NCBI GenBank assembly: GCA_002840125.1
Contig: PGZF01000007.1
Location: forward strand, 124,001-188,000
Reading direction: 5' to 3'
DNA: 64,000 nucleotides
Source of the DNA: Gammaproteobacteria bacterium HGW-Gammaproteobacteria-15
Lineage (GTDB): Bacteria; Pseudomonadota; Gammaproteobacteria; Enterobacterales; Alteromonadaceae
The first letter of the stretch is position 1. Each line of letters starts with the position of its first letter. The position numbers and the translations under genes are program-made. The notes beneath the pieces are model-generated. The model had not been told where the DNA came from. It did no database searches and saw only the letters and a program-made list of their open reading frames with translations. Positions 23,301-29,300 of the stretch are shown in pieces.

Positions 23301-26300
23301 CACTAACCTGACACTTAATACCGCGGCACTGGATAATAACAATGGCAGTATCCTGCTGGCCGGCACCGGTAATCTGGCCATTACTGCCAGCTCGGTAGCC
23401 AATGATGCGGTAAATTCACGGATTATCAGTAATGGCGGTATCAGCCTCAATAGCGGCAGCGCGCTTAATAATGCCGGGGTTATTTCTGCTGCCAACCTGT
23501 TTACGTTAACAGGTACTAACATTACCAATAGCGGCACGCTGGCCAGCCGTAGCGGTAAGGTGGATATTGACAGTACCGGCACGGTAACTAATCAGGGCGT
23601 AATAAGCGGCGCTACTGCCACCGAGCTAAATGCGGTCACGCTGAATAACGCTGGTGGCACAGTGCAATCTGACGGCACTGTTGCTATTGCAGTAAACAGC
23701 CTGTCTGCCGGCCAGATTTATGGCCGCGATCTGCTGCTTAGCAGCAATAACAGCATAACATTGCAAAATGGTGAGCTGTTAAGTGCCAGCCGTAACCTGC
23801 AGTTAAACAGCAATGGCAATATCACAAACAGCGGCAATATTATTGCCAGCGGTACGTTAAATGTAGACGCTACAGATCTAACCAATAATGCCACTGGCGT
23901 GATCCGCTCCGGTGGTAATGCTGTGCTCGACCTTAACCGGTTAACCAATAACGGTATTGTCAGCAGTAATGCGGTATTAACGCTAAATGCCGCGAATACC
24001 ACCAACACTGGCACCCTGGCTGCGGGTAGCCATTTAGATATTAATGGCAATATCGACAATAGCTACCTGCTGTTTGCCGGTAGCTTGCTAACCATCGATG
24101 GTAATGTCAGCAATACCGCCAATATTTACTCCAACCAGGACGCTGTTATTTCAGGCGCCACGGTAACCAATACCGGCGGTACTATCGCCGCAGCTCAGGA
24201 CTTAAGCATTAGCGGCACTATTCTTAATACCTATAGTGGAGACTTCTTTTATACCAAAGGTAGCCCCACCACAACGGAGTCGTACTCTACTAACTTCAAT
24301 GAGTTTAATAACCGATTTTCAGAGAGGTTTGAGAGCTGGACTGTAACTAGAAGTGTCAAAATTAGCGAGACACATGAAGCGGAACTAAATGGTAAGGTTG
24401 GTGTTATCGCTGCCGGGCGGGACTTGAGCTTAAGCGGTAATATTACCAATAACTTCAGTAGTATATCCGCATTAGGCAATATAGTTCTGTCAGGTAGTCA
24501 TTTTAAAAATAACAGCGGGCAAAACAAAGTCACTTCTGAAGTGACAGTTATAGAGGAGAATTGGACCAACCACTGTCTGCAATGGGTGTCAAGGCCTGAA
24601 GGTGGGGGGTGGTGTTCAGAGCCCGGAGAGCCTCAACTATTATCGGAAACAGTACAAAGTACATACTCAGAAACTATTTTCAGTGGAGGGAGCACCTACG
24701 GCACTGTAGTGGCTGGCGGAAGTATCAGCGGCAATTTGTCCGGAGAGGTTGAGCTAAATGATGGTGCACCAGTCTCCGCCAGCGGCAGCAATCTAAATAC
24801 TAATGCCAATGGCAGCAGCGGCAGTGCTTCGCGTGGTAATAATGCCGGTGCCATTAATGGCAGCACCGTTGCCGTTAACCGCAACAATGGTACTAGCCAG
24901 AATACCAGCGGTGCCAACCGCTCTGCCAATGGTGTAACTGCCGGTAATAGCGGTACTGTTGATGCCGAATGGCGCGACAGCAATGTTAGCCATACCGGCG
25001 TGCAACCAGGCAGCCAGCCGGATAATGTAGGCATTGGTCAGGTAGTTGGCACTACCGCCCGCCAGATTAATACGCTGGACGCTGCAGGGCAGATAATAGT
25101 CAACAACGCCGAACTACAAGGCCAGCAACAGCAGGTAGGGCAAGTTGGTAGTGCAACGCTGCAATCTAAGCAACAGGCCGGCACTGGCAGTAGTGACAGC
25201 ACCGGTGAAGTTTTGCCGGCACAACAGGTACAGAATACCGCTGTTGCCTTGTTACAGTTGGACAAGCTGTCAGGTCAGAGTGCTGAGCCTTTATCGTACA
25301 ATGAATCAGGGCAGGACATAGTTCAGCAGCAGGGTAGTAGCTTTAGCAATACCGGCCCTGTTGCAGCCACACCCCAAACGGCACAGCAACAAGCTAATGT
25401 TGCTACAGTTGGCGCTAACCAAACAGCCAGAGTCTCTGCAGATAAAGCAGTAGATCCTGTGCCGGGCACACCTGGTGGCGATGGCTCCTGGCAAATTAAC
25501 CCGAAAGACGCAGGCACCGCTGTTAGCAGCGACAACCGCCAGCTTAATGCCGGTGATATATTGCATGGCAATGATCTAAACGCGGGTTCGGCGCAGTTAG
25601 TAGCCACACAGGGCGACGTGCGCAATGTACAGGTAACTGATCCTGCACGGCAGCAGGCTAATGCTATGCAGCTGGGTATGGGTGCGCAGGGTATTGGCTT
25701 TATGTCACCGGATATGGCTGCCAGCTTACGGGTGTCGCAAGGCACTGCACCACAGGGCCCTGGCCAGCAACAAGGTGGTGGCCTGGTCGGCAACGGTAAT
25801 ATCGCCGGCAATGGCGACTATAACCCTGATTTAATTATCAAAGGCCTGGTAGATAACCAGCAAGGTACGCTTGCGCAGCAGCAAAGCGCTACACAAGGTA
25901 ACAGCGCTACCGGATATAGCGCCGGGCAGCAGGTTGGCCAGAATGTGTTTATTACCGATGAGCAAATGCGCGTGCTCACCGAAGATTTGGGTTTTGACGC
26001 CAACGCCATTAATAAAGGCCAGCAGGCACTGTATGCTGCTATCAGCCAGAACGATTTACTGGCCGACGGCGTAACCTTAAGCGCAGGCGGCACTATCGAT
26101 ATTACCGCCGATGCCGGTTTTAATATCAACAGCGGCATCGCTGCCGGTGAAGGGTTGGTTCTGCGCAGTGAAGGCGGCCTTAATATAGGCAACCTGGGCT
26201 TTTTCGACAGTGAAAACCTGCTGGGCCTGCAACTGGGCGGCGATTTTACCAATAACATGAACCTGCAAAGCAATACGCTATGGCTGGATATTGGCGGTGA

Positions 26301-29300
26301 CTTTACTAACCTTGGCAGCTTAACCGGCAATGATGTGTTAAGTATTAGCGCCGGTAACAATCTTACTAACCTTGGCAGCTTAACCGGCAATAATGTATTA
26401 AGCATTAGCGCCGGTAACAATCTTATTAACCAAAACCTGCTAAGCGGCGGCCATGTGCTGTTAAATGCCGGTGGCGATATTATTAACCGTACCGAGTTTA
26501 GCCAGCATACGGTGGAGTTTGCCAACGGCAACAGCACCACCTACACCACGGTAGGTAAAGCACCGCAAATTATTTCCAACGACAGCCTGAGCATGACAGC
26601 CGGTAATAATATCGATCTGCAAGGCAGCAAGTTCAGCGCCGCAGGCGATATCAGCCTCAATGCCGGTAACGACGTACTTCTGGGCGCAGTAGAAAAGCTT
26701 AGCGGCCACGAGAAGTACTTTAAAGGCGGCCACGATATAGAGCTTAACCGCACTTATGATGTGGTCAGTTTTGACGCCGGTGGTAATTTAAGCGTGGTAG
26801 CGGGCAATAATTTGCAGTCTGAGGGGGCGGTGTTTGCCGCTGTTGGCGATGTTGAGCTGGCTGCCGGTAATGAGATGAACTTGCTGGGTGTAGTGGAGTA
26901 CCACGAAGACCGCGAGCAGCGCACCAAAAAAAGCACCTTTAAGAAAACCGTTTATATCGATGAAACCTACAGTGCCGAGCATCAGGGCTCGGTCATTGTT
27001 GCCGGTGGCAATGTCAGCCTGAATGCACAGCAAGGCGCTGATGGTCTGCAACTGCTTAATTCCGGCAATGTGTTGCTGGAAGGCACTTACATTCAGGCTG
27101 GCGGCAATATGGTGGCTTACAGCGGCGGCGAGTTAAATATTGTCTCCGGTGAAGAGTGGCAGGCTGAAAACCATGTGAAGAAAAAAAGCATGTTTGGCGG
27201 TTTGTTCGGCTCTACCAAAATCAGCGAAACCGATGTGCAGTACCTGGGCCATGCTGAGCTAAATGCCGGTGGCGATATGGTGTTGTTAGCGCAAAACGAT
27301 ATTAACGTACTGGCAGGCCGTATTAACGCCGACAATATCGTGGCGCAGGCCGGTTTTGGTAATGAAGGTGCCAAAGCGGCAGATATTAATATTCTGGGGG
27401 ATACCGAAACAACCTCGCTGTACCAGGAGACCCGCCGTAACGGCCTGGCGCTGGGCTTTAGCGATAACTTTTTATCGGTCGCCAAAGAAACCGCTAACGA
27501 GAACCGCACTATTCAAACCGATTATGTCGGCAGCGTCTTTACCGCTAAAGACAATATGGCACTGAGTGCCAGCCGCGATGTAAATATAGTCGGCTCAGAG
27601 CTGCATGCCGGGGGCAATTTGCTGCTGGATGCCGGCCGGGATATTAACGTGCTGACAGGCCAGGGCAGCAACAGCAGCTACAGCCGCCAGACTGAAACCA
27701 AAACTGGTATCGCCATCAGTGCAGACAGCAATACCTTAAGCGTATTTGCCGGTGACGACACACAAAAAGATGCTTTAACCAGTAACAGCACTACCCAAAC
27801 GGGCAGTGTATTAACGGCAAATAATGTCCATCTAACTGCCGGTAATAACCTGCTGATATCGGGCAGTGATATTGTTGCTGTAAATGATATCCGCCTCAGT
27901 GCAGTAAAAGATATCAGCATCGTTACCGCACAAGAGCTGTTTAACCAGCAAACCGAGCATAGCCATATCCGTGACGGCTTAACGGTAAGCGCTAATTACA
28001 ATATTGGTAATACTGTCGATGCTATCAGCAATTTAGGCCAGGGCGGTGATGCGGTCAGTGTTGCCAGTTCGGTAATGCAGGCTGCCGACACATTAAATAA
28101 CGCTGGCCCAAGTGCCGGTGCGCATTTAGGCCAAACCACCACAACCACTACCAACACCGTGCAACAAGGTATCGCCAAGGGCAGCAGCTTAACCGCCGGT
28201 GGTAATGTTACGGTTAACGCCGGTGGCGATGCCTTGTTTGAAGGCGCGCAGGTTAATGCGATAGGTAATATTAACGTTGATGCAGAAAATATCAGTGTTA
28301 TAGCCGCGCAAAACCGCAGTGGCAGCAAACATAATACGGAGTATCTGCAAGTAGGCTTAAGCCTGAATGCCAGTACCACTAATGTCAGCTTAACGGCCGG
28401 GTTCAGCCAGTCAGACAGTGAGCTGAATAACCAGAACACCGATGCAATGGGCAGCAGCCTGAATGCCGGTGGTAACGTTAACTTAAGTGCCCGCAACGAT
28501 TTAGCCATTATAGGCAGCGACATCAACGGCGATGACAGCGTAGCGCTGACAGCCGGTAACGACATTATTATCAAAGCGGCCGAAAATCAGTTTAGCAGCA
28601 ACAGCGAAGACAGCCATTTAAGCGCCGGGGCCGGGGCTAACTTTGGCTCTAAAGGTGTTGGCTTCACTGCCAATATGGCCATGGGCGAAGGCGAGCTGGA
28701 CCGCGAAGGCACAACCTACAGCAATAGCCATATTACAGCGGGTAAAACCTTAACCGTAAAAAGTGGCAACGACACCACTATCGCCGGTGGTAACCTGGCA
28801 GCAACCGATGTGGATATGGATATCGGCGGTAATTTAACCGTGGCCTCTGTGCAAAACACCAGCCAGGTAGAAGGCAGCCGCTGGGATGTCAGCGCCAATA
28901 TCACGGTAGGTGCCGGCGCCAGCGGCGGTGCCAGTGTCGGTTACGGCGAAACCGAAGGTAGCAGCGCCTGGGTCAATGAGCAAAGCAGCATTATTGGCTC
29001 AGGCTCAGTCAATATCCGTACCGAAGGCCATACCCAGATAGACGGTGCAGTTATTGCCAATATTGATGAAAACGGTAACGACCTGGGTAACTTAACGCTG
29101 GATACCGGCAGCCTGGCGTATACCGACATTGCCGACCATGACAAAGAAAAGAGCTACTACCTGAATGTTGGTTTTACCATAGGGGATGACACCAGCACTA
29201 ACCAGAAAGAGAGCAACACCAACTACAACGCCAGTGGTAATTACAGCAACCACGACAAAGAGCAAATCAACCGCGCTACGGTGGGTGAAGGCAGTATTAT

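Noticed and set aside
12360..24240. CRISPR-like or satellite repeats
   Set aside because: The repeats are protein-level coils inside one continuous frame, with diverged DNA and no uniform spacer pattern.
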